From NCBI GenBank assembly GCA_030748635.1, contig JASMLP010000131.1, forward strand, positions 1 through 61,507: a stretch of DNA of 61,507 nt. Reading direction: 5' to 3'. The translations under genes were made by a program, and so were the position numbers. Under the pieces are notes generated by a model, which saw only the letters and a list, made by a program, of their open reading frames with translations, ran no database searches and had not been told where the DNA came from. Positions 1 to 8,805 of this stretch are shown one piece after another; within the stretch, counting starts at the first letter, position 1, and each line of letters opens with the position of its first letter. The DNA is from Planctomycetota bacterium. GTDB taxonomy: Bacteria > Planctomycetota > JACQVV01 > JASMLP01.

Positions 1-516
1 CAAGGTCAGAGCCGTCCATTGCCTTCGATAGGACAGCAACATCCCAAGAACCAGTGTCAGTGTGATCGGCTCGGCAACCGCTTGGTTGTAATAGAAAAGA
101 GCGCTAGGCCAGAGGAGAAACAACAGCGCCCCACCCAGCGCCCTGCTCCTCTCCTGGAAAACATCCCGAAAGAGTACGTACACCAGAATCGGATTGAACA
201 GCGAAGCCAGAAGGGGGAAAAGGTGCAAGGCCAACACCGTGCGACCACACAAGAGGGTGCTTAGATAGACGAGAAACGGAAAGAAGGGAGGCGTATCTTC
301 TGTCTGATTCGACAGAGCAATCGCCTCGGAACCGAAAACGCTATCGGCCCATTCCAAGGCCACCGTGGTGTCATCGACCAGCAGGGGACGATGGAGCAGA
401 TTCGTCGCCAGAGCGGATCCCAACAGAAGCAGGAAGCAAAGTACATCGGCTCTCCGTCCATCCAAAAACGCGACAGACGAATCCTGCGCAATCGGGGGTA
501 AATGGGAGGATGTCAT
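1..516 (-). CDS. Integral membrane protein, glycosyltransferase-like N-terminal part (partial)
   Basis: An open frame of 172 codons starts at an ATG at 516 and runs off the left edge without a stop, so only the N-terminal part is seen. After a short hydrophilic N-terminus the protein has hydrophobic segments (around residues 24-36, 90-122 and 136-147) and a motif LLVDDTTVALEWAD followed by an acidic/aromatic stretch ending TPPFFPFLVYL. A first luminal loop with acidic residues after TM1, then a PPFFPFL-like segment, resembles PMT/ArnT-type (GT-C) glycosyltransferases that use polyprenyl-phosphate sugars. That assignment is inference from topology. It diverges from the lipoprotein gene at 882. 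It could also be another polytopic membrane protein. Confidence 0.6.
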   Translation of the reverse strand, partial: MTSSHLPPIAQDSSVAFLDGRRADVLCFLLLLGSALATNLLHRPLLVDDTTVALEWADSVFGSEAIALSNQTEDTPPFFPFLVYLSTLLCGRTVLALHLFPLLASLFNPILVYVLFRDVFQERSRALGGALLFLLWPSALFYYNQAVAEPITLTLVLGMLLSYRRQWTALTL

Positions 517-632
517 GAGCCCAAGGGTACCGATCTGGCCCCATCGAAATCCAGTCTCAGTTTGTTGCTAAAAATTCCTGAAATAGAACCCACTCTTCAC
601 CCAGGGACTGGGAGTGAATGAATCGAGGCCGC

Positions 633-663
633 TCCCCATATGGCACACCGTGCCATATGGGGA
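633..663. repeat. Perfect 14-bp inverted repeat with 3-nt loop
   Basis: The arms TCCCCATATGGCAC (633-646) and GTGCCATATGGGGA (650-663) are exact reverse complements separated by ACC. No T-tract follows on either strand, and it lies between two divergent genes, so it is not an obvious terminator for either. It could be an operator or a structured element in the leader of the lipoprotein gene at 882. Confidence 0.75.
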
Positions 664-881
664 ACGACCCCTTCGAATCGGCCCTTCTGTATCAAACGGA
701 AACAGTTCGTTACATCCCGTAACCAACCGCCTGCTCGGTTTGCCGAAGGAAGTTTCAATGCCGAAAAGACTTAGGTCCGCCCAAAATTGGGCATAGTAAT
801 TGCTATGGACTTACTTCTTCTTTCTCCACAGACCGGAGGAAGAAACCTGATCCAATCAAACCTCTGGAAGGAATGTTCACG

Positions 882-2486
882 ATGCATCAGCTCACTTGGA
901 CGCGAACCGTTGTCCTCCTGACCGGACTGGCCCTGGTATTCACCGGCTGCCTGCCCCCCGCCCCGACCCCGACTCCGACACCGACTCCGACACCGACACC
1001 GACCCCCAAACAGTTGGTAGTCACTCAACTATCGAATCACCGGACCGGCGTGGACAGCAAAGCCGCGCAGATGGATGCTGCTTTCGATCCCGGCTCGTCC
1101 AAGCTCTTTGTCGTCAACCGACACAAAACAGTCATCGATGTCCTCGATCTCTCGAACCCCTCTCAGCCCAAACAGCTGGGAACCTTCGGGATGATGAACC
1201 TCGGCAATCCCGAAGCGGTCGCGGTTCACGGCAATGTTCTCGCCGTCGCCATCGCATCCACCCGAATCACCCCCGCCGGCACCGTCGTCTTTTTCGATTT
1301 CCAGGGGAATGCGCTCAGTCAGCTAACCGTGGGTTCCAACCCCAAAATGATCGTCTTCACTCCCGACGGGAAAAAACTTCTTGTCGCCAACGAAGGAGCC
1401 CCCGACAGCAAATATCGCAGCGACCCGGACGGTACCGTAAGCATCATCGATATGAGTGCCGGCGCCGCGGCCCTCACCGCGTCAGACGTCACCACGGTCA
1501 CCCTTTCCACCGCTCCGATTCAAGGCACTCTCCACCGAGCCGCTCCCGCAGGTACCACCCTCGCTCAAGACCTGGAACCTGAGTACATCGCGGTAGCCAG
1601 CGATAGCCAAACAGCATGGATTACCCTGCAAGAAAACAATGCGATCGCCACTCTGGATATAACCCGTGGAAAAATCACTCAGATCATCGGACTCGGCGTC
1701 AAGGACCACTCCAAAGCCGGTAACGGTCTCGATGCCTCGGATCTCGACGGAGGCACCCTAATCACCTCCCATCCCGTTTTCGGTATGTACCAGCCCGATA
1801 GCATCGGCATTCGCACCAAAAACGGTTCCACCTATCTGCTCACCGCCAACGGAGGCGCCGCCCGCGACCGAAAATCCTACAGCGAGGAGGAACGGATCTC
1901 CAAACTCAAACTCGACCCGAACGACTTTGTTGCCGGCACCCAGAGCGATAAGAACCTGGGACGCCTGCAAGTCTCAACCGCTCGTGGAGATACTGATGGG
2001 GATGGACTCTACGATGAGCTCTACTCCTTCGGCGCTCGCAGTTGGAGCGTCTGGACCGAACAGGGCAAACTCGTCTGGGACAGTGGAGACGCCATCGAAC
2101 AAAAGATGGCTCAACTCTTCCCTCAATACTTCAATGTCGAACGCGACCGAGGAAATACCGCCGACACCCGCAGCGACAACAAAGGCCCCGAACCGGAATG
2201 TCTGTCCGTCGGCGAAGTCGACGGCAAGCATTACGTCTTTGTTGGCCTCGAACGTCAGGGTGGAGTCCTGATCTACGATGTAAGCGACCCCACCAAACCC
2301 AGCTATGTCGACTACATCCATTCCCGGATCTACAGCGGAGACCCGACCAGCGACCGGGCGGGTGATCTCGCTCCTGAAGACATCGTTTTCGTGAAGGCTT
2401 CCGACAGCCCGACCGGAAAGGCTCTCATGATCGTCACCTACGAAGTCAGCGGATCGACCACGACCTATGAATTAGAACGCAAATAG
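882..2486 (+). CDS. Secreted beta-propeller-like lipoprotein (choice-of-anchor I type)
   Basis: The product is 534 residues. It begins with a lipoprotein signal (hydrophobic stretch ending LVFTGC), then a proline-threonine linker (PT repeated), then a long repeat-rich body with DGKKLLVANEG, VSIIDMS and EPEYIAVASD motifs typical of YVTN/propeller-type proteins. This pattern is seen in the choice-of-anchor I family of secreted bacterial proteins, some annotated as phosphatase-associated or phytase-like. Catalytic function is not visible. An upstream in-frame ATG at 873 abuts the Shine-Dalgarno GGAAGGA (866-872); ATG 882 has 9-nt spacing and is preferred. A terminator follows at 2522. The protein is probably anchored to the outer membrane or periplasm through its lipidated cysteine. 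Confidence 0.75.
   Translation: MHQLTWTRTVVLLTGLALVFTGCLPPAPTPTPTPTPTPTPTPKQLVVTQLSNHRTGVDSKAAQMDAAFDPGSSKLFVVNRHKTVIDVLDLSNPSQPKQLGTFGMMNLGNPEAVAVHGNVLAVAIASTRITPAGTVVFFDFQGNALSQLTVGSNPKMIVFTPDGKKLLVANEGAPDSKYRSDPDGTVSIIDMSAGAAALTASDVTTVTLSTAPIQGTLHRAAPAGTTLAQDLEPEYIAVASDSQTAWITLQENNAIATLDITRGKITQIIGLGVKDHSKAGNGLDASDLDGGTLITSHPVFGMYQPDSIGIRTKNGSTYLLTANGGAARDRKSYSEEERISKLKLDPNDFVAGTQSDKNLGRLQVSTARGDTDGDGLYDELYSFGARSWSVWTEQGKLVWDSGDAIEQKMAQLFPQYFNVERDRGNTADTRSDNKGPEPECLSVGEVDGKHYVFVGLERQGGVLIYDVSDPTKPSYVDYIHSRIYSGDPTSDRAGDLAPEDIVFVKASDSPTGKALMIVTYEVSGSTTTYELERK
963..1004 (+). repeat. Hexanucleotide CCGACN tandem repeat
   Basis: Seven consecutive copies of CCGAC plus a variable base encode the Pro-Thr linker of the lipoprotein. 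Because the unit is 6 bp, slippage would change linker length without shifting the frame. Confidence 0.8.
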
Positions 2487-2521
2487 TTCCGCTCTCTTAG
2501 AAGAAACAAACGGGGATCTCG

Positions 2522-2554
2522 GCCGGGGCGTTAAATCGTCCCGGCTTTTTTTTT
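2522..2554 (+). terminator. Rho-independent terminator after the lipoprotein gene
   Basis: Stem GCCGGGGCG / CGTCCCGGC (one G-U pair), loop TTAAAT, followed by nine T residues. It lies 35 bases after the stop codon of the lipoprotein gene and before the aminotransferase gene. Confidence 0.9.
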
Positions 2555-2653
2555 GGACCGAGAGGCCTCTTGCTGTATCTTGCGCCCCAGCCCGAATAGA
2601 CCGATCGATCGATCTACTGAATAGCTTCCTGTTTTTAGCGAAAGAAACGAACC

Positions 2654-3928
2654 ATGAACGATTCCAGCCCTGTCGGCTCCTTCCGTAAAATCCCCTACAT
2701 GGGTGTCATATGGGTGGTGGCCGAAGCCGAAAAACGGGGCTTCTGGAACGGTCATCCCGACTGGTGCAACCTGGGACAAGGGCAACCCGAAGTCGGCGAG
2801 ATGGAAGGAGCTCCCCCTCGTATCCGATCCATCGAAATCGACCCTTGCGATCACGCCTACGGCCCGGTTGGGGGCACGATTGAATTGCGTGAACGAATTG
2901 CCGATCACATGAATCGACTCTATCGCCAGGATCACAGATCCAAATACACAGCCGACAATGTAAGCGTGTCCATGGGGGGGCGCCTGATGCTATCCCGGAT
3001 CTTTGCATCCCTCGCTCCTGGCCGACTCGGCTATCAAGTCCCCGACTACACCGCCTACCAAGACATGATCCAACATCAGGGATCACGTCTAGCTCCCCTC
3101 CTCATCCCAACCCACGAAACCAACGGATTCGGGTTAACCGGAGAGGAATTCGAGTCCGCGGTACGCGAACACGATCTCAACGCCTACGTTTTCAGCAACC
3201 CCTGCAACCCAACCGGACATGTAGTCCAGGGCGAAGACCTCGCTCAGATGGTCCGCGTCGCGCGCAGACAAAATTGCACCCTGATTTCCGACGAATTTTA
3301 TTCTCACTTCATCTACAACGACTCTCAACCAGGTTCTGGCCCGATCAGCGCCGCCATGCACATTGAGGATGTCGATCTGGACCCTGTTCTTCTAGTAGAC
3401 GGACTCACCAAGAGTTTTCGTTATCCCGGCTGGAGAATCGGCTGGACGATCGGCCCTCGATCCATGATCGAAACACTAAATCGTGCCGCCAGCTCCCTGG
3501 ACGGGGGCCCGAGTCGGCCCATGCAGCGAGCCGCCTTCGAAGCGCTCGATCCAGCGCGAGCCGACCAGGAAACCGAAGCGCTCCGCACCGTCTTCTGCCG
3601 CAAACGAAACTTCATGATGGATCGCCTGGAATCGCTTGGAATCCGCTGTTCCCCTCAGCCTTCCGGTACTTTCTATATCTGGGCCGACCTGAGCGAACTG
3701 CCGGAACCGTTCAACGACTCCCTTCAGTTTTTTCACGCCGCGCTCGAGAAGAAAGTGATGACCGTACCGGGCACATTCTTCGACATCGATCCCGACCAAT
3801 CCCGTCCCGAATCCAACCTTTTCCGCTCCTGGATGCGTTTCTCGTACGGCCCCGATGAACAGACCGTGAAGAAAGGACTCGATCGACTGGAGACTCTGCT
3901 CAGCGCAGTCCTATGCTCAAAAAGTTGA
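2654..3928 (+). CDS. PLP-dependent class I/II aminotransferase
   Basis: A 424-residue fold-type I aminotransferase. Visible motifs are a substrate-binding Asn loop (SNPCNPTGHV), the cofactor-ring Asp region (LISDEFYSHFIY) and the Schiff-base lysine at about residue 253 in GLTKSFRYPGWRIGW, with the downstream Arg-containing GWRIG segment. Length and motif order match aspartate/aromatic-type aminotransferases. The substrate cannot be told from sequence. It stands alone between a terminator upstream and a convergent peptidase gene, so there is no operon context. The start ATG at 2654 is preceded by a purine-rich stretch but no strong ribosome-binding site. Confidence 0.85.
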   Translation: MNDSSPVGSFRKIPYMGVIWVVAEAEKRGFWNGHPDWCNLGQGQPEVGEMEGAPPRIRSIEIDPCDHAYGPVGGTIELRERIADHMNRLYRQDHRSKYTADNVSVSMGGRLMLSRIFASLAPGRLGYQVPDYTAYQDMIQHQGSRLAPLLIPTHETNGFGLTGEEFESAVREHDLNAYVFSNPCNPTGHVVQGEDLAQMVRVARRQNCTLISDEFYSHFIYNDSQPGSGPISAAMHIEDVDLDPVLLVDGLTKSFRYPGWRIGWTIGPRSMIETLNRAASSLDGGPSRPMQRAAFEALDPARADQETEALRTVFCRKRNFMMDRLESLGIRCSPQPSGTFYIWADLSELPEPFNDSLQFFHAALEKKVMTVPGTFFDIDPDQSRPESNLFRSWMRFSYGPDEQTVKKGLDRLETLLSAVLCSKS

Positions 3929-4008
3929 GGGACTTTACTCCGCCCCGATTCATTTCAGGCGAATTCATCCACCGATGAAGAGTCGGAGTCGGTCCCTCCA
4001 AAATAGTC

Positions 4009-4749
4009 TCAGTCCCTTCGACCGCCTATCAATCCGAGCCGATACGCATAGTAGAAAAGCGTCATGAGACTGGTGACAAAAGCGGCCACGTAGGTCAAAG
4101 CCGCCGCGTTGAGAACCTTCTTGGCCCCACCGATTTCCTCGCGATCAAGGTAGCCTCCCTCGGACAAAGAGATCAACGCTCGGCGGCTAGCATCGAACTC
4201 CACCGGCAAGGTGATCAAGGTAAAAACGGTCGTCGTGCCCATGAGAACCACCCCGAGAACCGCCAGGTTTTTGCCCAAAACCGTACCCACTCCTCCGAGA
4301 AAGAAGGCGGCCAAGATCACAAACATCGAAATGCCGGCCCCGTGATTCGCCACCGGCACCCAGGCGGAACGAAACTGAAGAGGCAGATAACCTCTGGCAT
4401 GCTGGATCGCATGACCGACCTCGTGAGCCGCCACACCGAGAGCCGAGAGGCTCTGGCTCCCGTAAACCGATTCACTCAGACGCAGGGTCCGACTTCGAGG
4501 GTCGTAGTGATCGCTCAGCTGCCCCCCCACCCGTTCGATCGAAACATCTTCGATCCCGTTATCGCGAAGAATTCTACGAGCAACCTCCGAACCGGTCATC
4601 CCCGAACGACTTCCGACCTGGCTATAACGACGAAAGTTCCCCTTGACTGATGCCTGGGCCCAGAGAGAAAGGAGCATCCCAACTCCGATAACCAACCAGT
4701 ACACCGGATCGAAGTACTGGTAGTACATGAAAGAAAATACGAATTCCAT
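4009..4749 (-). CDS. YugP-like zinc-dependent membrane peptidase
   Basis: About 246 residues, with an N-terminal membrane segment (residues ~5-28), the zinc metallopeptidase motif HEVGH (H109, E110, H113) and two or three further hydrophobic segments in the C-terminal half. This architecture is that of the neutral zinc metallopeptidase family PF04298 (Bacillus YugP). An in-frame GTG lies at 4755, but the GAGGT sequence upstream fits the ATG at 4749 better. The gene converges on the aminotransferase and diverges from the acyltransferase gene at 4925. The family's physiological substrate is unknown. Confidence 0.85.
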   Translation of the reverse strand: MEFVFSFMYYQYFDPVYWLVIGVGMLLSLWAQASVKGNFRRYSQVGSRSGMTGSEVARRILRDNGIEDVSIERVGGQLSDHYDPRSRTLRLSESVYGSQSLSALGVAAHEVGHAIQHARGYLPLQFRSAWVPVANHGAGISMFVILAAFFLGGVGTVLGKNLAVLGVVLMGTTTVFTLITLPVEFDASRRALISLSEGGYLDREEIGGAKKVLNAAALTYVAAFVTSLMTLFYYAYRLGLIGGRRD

Positions 4750-4924
4750 AAACACCTCACGAACTCAAAAAGTCAAAATCCCTCTATCCGAAACCGTGTG
4801 GAGATCAAAACCATTTTAGATTACCCAGGCAGAAATTAACGACGATAATTCCAGGTCAACAGATGAATACTCCAGACAGATTCCAACGAATCACCCAGTC
4901 CGAATCGTACAAGCCGAAATCAAA

Positions 4925-5902
4925 ATGCGAACCCTCGACATAGAAGACCTAAGAAACGATCCAGATCGCTTGGACCGTGTGGTACAGAAAAGTACAGATG
5001 TCGACCGATTCTGCTCTTCCTCGGCCTGGGCGCTTTCGGCTCTGGAGGCCTTTCATCCGGAGAGCACTCCCCGGATCATGGAGTTCGAATCAGGCCTGGT
5101 CGCTCTGACTGAATTCACCTCCAAAAACGAACGATACCTGGCCCCCCTGGAATCGATGTGGGGGCTGAGCTGCCCGATCCTCGGCCCCGATCCCGCCCGG
5201 ATTTCCCATCAGCTCTGCGATTGGCTCCTGGCCAATCGATCCGACTGGCAAAACCTCTGGTTTTCCGGACTCCGACTCGGTTCCCCGACGCTCCTCACTC
5301 TGGTCGAACGACTCGGGGAACAATTTCCCTTACAGGGCTGCGCCGGAACCGCTTCGTGCATCACCTCACTCGAGGGTGGCTTGGAAGGATTTCTTGAGCG
5401 CCGATCTCCCCGTTTCCGTCAAAACGTCCGGCGCTTGCGACGACACATCGAAAAAGCGTCTATCGGGTTCGAATCACCTCGAATCCAGGAGGCTGACTGG
5501 AACAAACTCTTCGAGAGGATCCTGCGCATCGAGAAGAAAAGCTGGAAAGGACAGCAGCACGAGGGGATCGACGGCCCCTCGATGAGCGCCTTCTACAAAT
5601 CGATGACCCATCGTCTGATCCCCAAGAATCGTCTCCGAGTTCTCTTCGCGCGCCAGGGAGATACCGACTGCGGCTATCTCTTTGGTGGACTTTTCGATCG
5701 GGAGTATCGAGGACTCCAGATGAGCTACCGAGAAGATTTCCACGAACTGGGGATCGGAAATGCTCTTCAATTACAGATGATCGAAACCCTCTCCGAAGAA
5801 GGAGTCACCCGATACGACCTGGGAATGGCAATCGATTACAAGCGACGATGGTCCGACGAGATCCAGGAGTCGGTCTGCCTCTCACTGCAGTGTCCGCAGT
5901 GA
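4925..5902 (+). CDS. GNAT/FemAB-like acyltransferase (BioF2-like domain)
   Basis: A 325-residue protein whose C-terminal two thirds resemble the GNAT-fold acetyltransferase domain PF13480. It contains FLERRSPRFRQNVRRLRR, a basic helix typical of the family, and a C-terminal LGIGNALQLQMIETLSEEGVTRYDLGMAIDYKRRW core. Such proteins transfer acyl or aminoacyl groups; the acceptor is not predictable. It lies 69 bases upstream of bioB on the same strand, so it may be co-transcribed with the biotin genes. A direct biotin role is only a guess. The ATG at 4925 has no clear Shine-Dalgarno sequence. Confidence 0.65.
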   Translation: MRTLDIEDLRNDPDRLDRVVQKSTDVDRFCSSSAWALSALEAFHPESTPRIMEFESGLVALTEFTSKNERYLAPLESMWGLSCPILGPDPARISHQLCDWLLANRSDWQNLWFSGLRLGSPTLLTLVERLGEQFPLQGCAGTASCITSLEGGLEGFLERRSPRFRQNVRRLRRHIEKASIGFESPRIQEADWNKLFERILRIEKKSWKGQQHEGIDGPSMSAFYKSMTHRLIPKNRLRVLFARQGDTDCGYLFGGLFDREYRGLQMSYREDFHELGIGNALQLQMIETLSEEGVTRYDLGMAIDYKRRWSDEIQESVCLSLQCPQ

Positions 5903-5971
5903 CTCCTCTGGAGTTCCGCTTGTGGCGAAAGAGTCCAAGGGGTATCTTGACTTTACAAGGGGTCGAAAGAG

Positions 5972-6958
5972 ATGGAGATTTCCATGACCGAGTGCCTGGG
6001 CAAGATGTCCCTGAGTCGAAATAAGGTAGAGGAGCTTTATCAGCAGCCTCTGCTCGAGTTGATCTACCGTGCCGCCCGAATCCATCGGCAGCACCACGAC
6101 CCCGAAAAGATCCAGTGCTCGACCCTACTCTCGATCAAAACGGGCGCCTGTTCAGAAGATTGTGGCTACTGCCCTCAGTCCGCGCATCACTCCACCGACC
6201 TCGAAAGGGAAGACCTCCTCGACATCCCAACCGTTCTTGGAGCTGCTCAAGAGGCCCAGAAGAACGGAGCCGATCGCTTCTGCATGGGCGCGGCATGGCG
6301 AGATGTGCCCGACGGCCCAGAATTCGACTCCCTTCTCCAGATGGTCGAGGGGGTGAAGGGGTTAGGACTCGAAACCTGCATGACTCTAGGCATGCTGCGT
6401 CCCGATCAAGCGGAGCGACTCAAAAGGGCCGGTCTCGACTACTACAACCATAATCTCGACACTTCCCGAGAGTTCTATTCCCAGGTCGTTACCACCCGGA
6501 CCTACGACGAACGCCTGAACACCTTGGCAGCCATCCGTGAATCCGGAATGCGTGTTTGCTGCGGAGGCATTCTCGGGATGGGCGAATCCGAAGACGACCG
6601 AATCAGCCTTCTCTGGGAACTCGCCCGCCAAGATCCGCCCCCCGAGAGTGTTCCGATCAATGCCCTGGTACCGGTCGCAGGCACCCCAATGGCAGAAGCT
6701 TCTCCCCTTCGTTGGGACGAACTCATCCGAGCCGTGGCCACAGCCCGCTGCCTGATGCCCGAATCGGTCATCCGTCTCAGCGCCGGCCGGGAATCCATGA
6801 CCGAGGAAGCCCAAGCTTTCGCCTTTCTCGCCGGCGCCAATTCCATTTTTCTGGGCGATCGGCTCCTGACCACCTCCAACCCTGCCGCCGACGAAGATCG
6901 AACCCTGCTGACACGTCTTGGACTGCTGGCGGTCAGTGAAAGAACCGAATCGCGCTGA
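5972..6958 (+). CDS. bioB: Biotin synthase
   Basis: A 328-residue radical SAM enzyme that inserts sulfur into dethiobiotin. The hallmark segment LLSIKTGACSEDCGYCPQSA contains the CX3CX2C cluster motif of BioB, and the downstream YNHNLDTS, GGILGMGE and N-A-N-S-I-F-LGDRLLTT motifs are also characteristic. Length is normal. Either ATG 5972 or ATG 5984 could be used; GGAG lies 7 bases before the second. It is followed after 8 bases by the bioF-bioD fusion, indicating an operon. Confidence 0.97.
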   Translation: MEISMTECLGKMSLSRNKVEELYQQPLLELIYRAARIHRQHHDPEKIQCSTLLSIKTGACSEDCGYCPQSAHHSTDLEREDLLDIPTVLGAAQEAQKNGADRFCMGAAWRDVPDGPEFDSLLQMVEGVKGLGLETCMTLGMLRPDQAERLKRAGLDYYNHNLDTSREFYSQVVTTRTYDERLNTLAAIRESGMRVCCGGILGMGESEDDRISLLWELARQDPPPESVPINALVPVAGTPMAEASPLRWDELIRAVATARCLMPESVIRLSAGRESMTEEAQAFAFLAGANSIFLGDRLLTTSNPAADEDRTLLTRLGLLAVSERTESR

Positions 6959-6966
6959 GCACGAAG

Positions 6967-8805
6967 ATGCCCTCGATTTCCTCGTCGACGACTCTACAAG
7001 CCCAGTTGCTCGACGAACTGTCTCGCTGGGAATTGGCCGGACGTTCCCGAGCCCTTCATCTTCCCGCCGGGCTCGATTTCACGACCAACGACTACCTCGG
7101 TCTCTCCAACCATCCAACGATCGTCGAGTCCGCTCGTCGGGCCCTTTTGCAGTGGGGAGCGGGGTCACCCGCCTCACGCCTTCTACGAGGTCACCTGGAG
7201 ATACACGATCGAGCCGAAAAAGCCATGGCCGAGTGGCTCGATGCGCAAGCCGCCCTTCTCTTTCCTTCCGGGTGGCAAGCCAACCAGGCGGCCCTGACCG
7301 CCCTGGCCAGTTCCGAAGACATCGTCTTCAGCGACGAACTCAATCACGCCTCCTTGATCGATGGATGTCGACTCACAAAAGCTGTGACGCGAATATTCTC
7401 TCACAACGACCCCTCGGACCTTCGCTCACTCCTGACCAAGGCCGGCCCCGCCCGTCGCCGGTTCATCGTAGTTGAATCGGCATACTCCATGGAAGGAGAC
7501 CGAGCCCCACTCGAGACCTTCGCCGAACTCGCCCACGAATTCGATGCATACCTCATTGTCGATGAAGCCCATGCGATCGGAGTTTACGGATCCTCCGGTA
7601 GCGGGGGTTGCCAAGACATCGACTTCGGCGATCGCCTGGCCGCCCGCATCGTGACCGGCGGTAAAGCGCTAGGGGTTTGTGGAGGGTTCGTGGCCGGATC
7701 CCGCCCCCTGATCGACCTACTCCTCCATCGAGGACGCTCCTTTGTCTTCACCACCGCGACCTCACCCGCCACCGCGGCTGCGCTGACAGCGGCCATCCGC
7801 CTGGCACGAGCAGGCGACGAACGTCGAAGTCGACTTTTCGAACGCACCCAACAACTTCGCCATCTTCTTGCGGCAGCTCACCTGAAAATTCTCGGCTCGG
7901 GACCGATTATTCCGGTTTTGCTCGGCTCCGAAACACGAGCCCTGGAGGTCGCCTCGGCCATCTCTCGCCTCGGCTTCGATGTTCGGGCGATTCGCCCCCC
8001 AACGGTCCCTCCCGGAACCAGCCGAATACGCATTGTCTGTCATGCGGACCATACCCCCGAATCGATCGAAACTCTGGGACGAGCAGTGATCGAAGCCTGC
8101 CGCGGAGAATCTCCATCTTCTGGCGCCAGCCTTCAGGGTCTCCCTCCCCTCCCTCGAATCTTGACCGTGGCGGGAACCGATACCGAAATCGGAAAAACCG
8201 TGGTCTCCGCTCTTCTTGTGCGCGCAGCCCAAAAAGCCGGTCAACCCGTGAGGTATCTGAAACCGATCCAGACCGGGACCGACCTGGACACAGAAACCGT
8301 ATGCCGTCTAGCTGAAATAGATTCAGCCCACTCCCCCAAACCGATCGTCGAACTCCCCCTTCCTGCCTCCATCGACCAGGCCGCGCGTTCCGCCAATACC
8401 CGGGTCGAAGTGGAGTCGGTCGCACGCCAAACAACCAACCTGATCCAGAAAGTTCCTGAAGCTCTCTGGATTCTGGAGTGCGCGGGAGGCTTGCTCGTAC
8501 CCATCAACGAAAGCGAGGATCAAAGCCACCTTCTTCTCTCCCTCCAGACCCCGGTCATCCTGGTCGCCCGTAGCGGCCTGGGAACCCTCAATCACTCGTT
8601 CCTGAGTATCGAAGCTCTCCAACACCGAGGCCTCGATCTCCGAGCTTTGATTCTCGTCGGGGATGCCCATCCGGGCAATGTCCATTCACTACAAACCCGA
8701 TTTCCCGATCTCCCTATTCTCGAACTCCCCCGGTGGCCGGAAGTTTCCCCCCAGGCCCTCGACCGGTGGCTCACGGATCACCCCCTGGAATTTCTTCTGC
8801 CGTGA
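6967..8805 (+). CDS. bioF/bioD: Fused 8-amino-7-oxononanoate synthase / dethiobiotin synthetase
   Basis: One 612-residue protein with two biotin-pathway enzymes. Residues 1 to ~385 are BioF: motifs TTNDYLGLS, VDEAHAIGVYG and the PLP lysine K233 in TGGKALGVCGG; it condenses pimeloyl thioester and alanine to KAPA. After a short Ser/Gly/Pro linker, residues ~397-612 are BioD: P-loop GTDTEIGKT (K410) and KPIQTG, an ATP-dependent carboxylase closing the ureido ring. No stop or frameshift separates them. In the pathway the BioA step lies between these two activities. The stop codon overlaps the GTG start of bioA (GTGA). Confidence 0.95.
   Translation: MPSISSSTTLQAQLLDELSRWELAGRSRALHLPAGLDFTTNDYLGLSNHPTIVESARRALLQWGAGSPASRLLRGHLEIHDRAEKAMAEWLDAQAALLFPSGWQANQAALTALASSEDIVFSDELNHASLIDGCRLTKAVTRIFSHNDPSDLRSLLTKAGPARRRFIVVESAYSMEGDRAPLETFAELAHEFDAYLIVDEAHAIGVYGSSGSGGCQDIDFGDRLAARIVTGGKALGVCGGFVAGSRPLIDLLLHRGRSFVFTTATSPATAAALTAAIRLARAGDERRSRLFERTQQLRHLLAAAHLKILGSGPIIPVLLGSETRALEVASAISRLGFDVRAIRPPTVPPGTSRIRIVCHADHTPESIETLGRAVIEACRGESPSSGASLQGLPPLPRILTVAGTDTEIGKTVVSALLVRAAQKAGQPVRYLKPIQTGTDLDTETVCRLAEIDSAHSPKPIVELPLPASIDQAARSANTRVEVESVARQTTNLIQKVPEALWILECAGGLLVPINESEDQSHLLLSLQTPVILVARSGLGTLNHSFLSIEALQHRGLDLRALILVGDAHPGNVHSLQTRFPDLPILELPRWPEVSPQALDRWLTDHPLEFLLP

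Noticed and set aside
614..796. 60-codon open frame in the divergent intergenic region
   Set aside because: It runs through the perfect inverted repeat and has no ribosome-binding site or motif.
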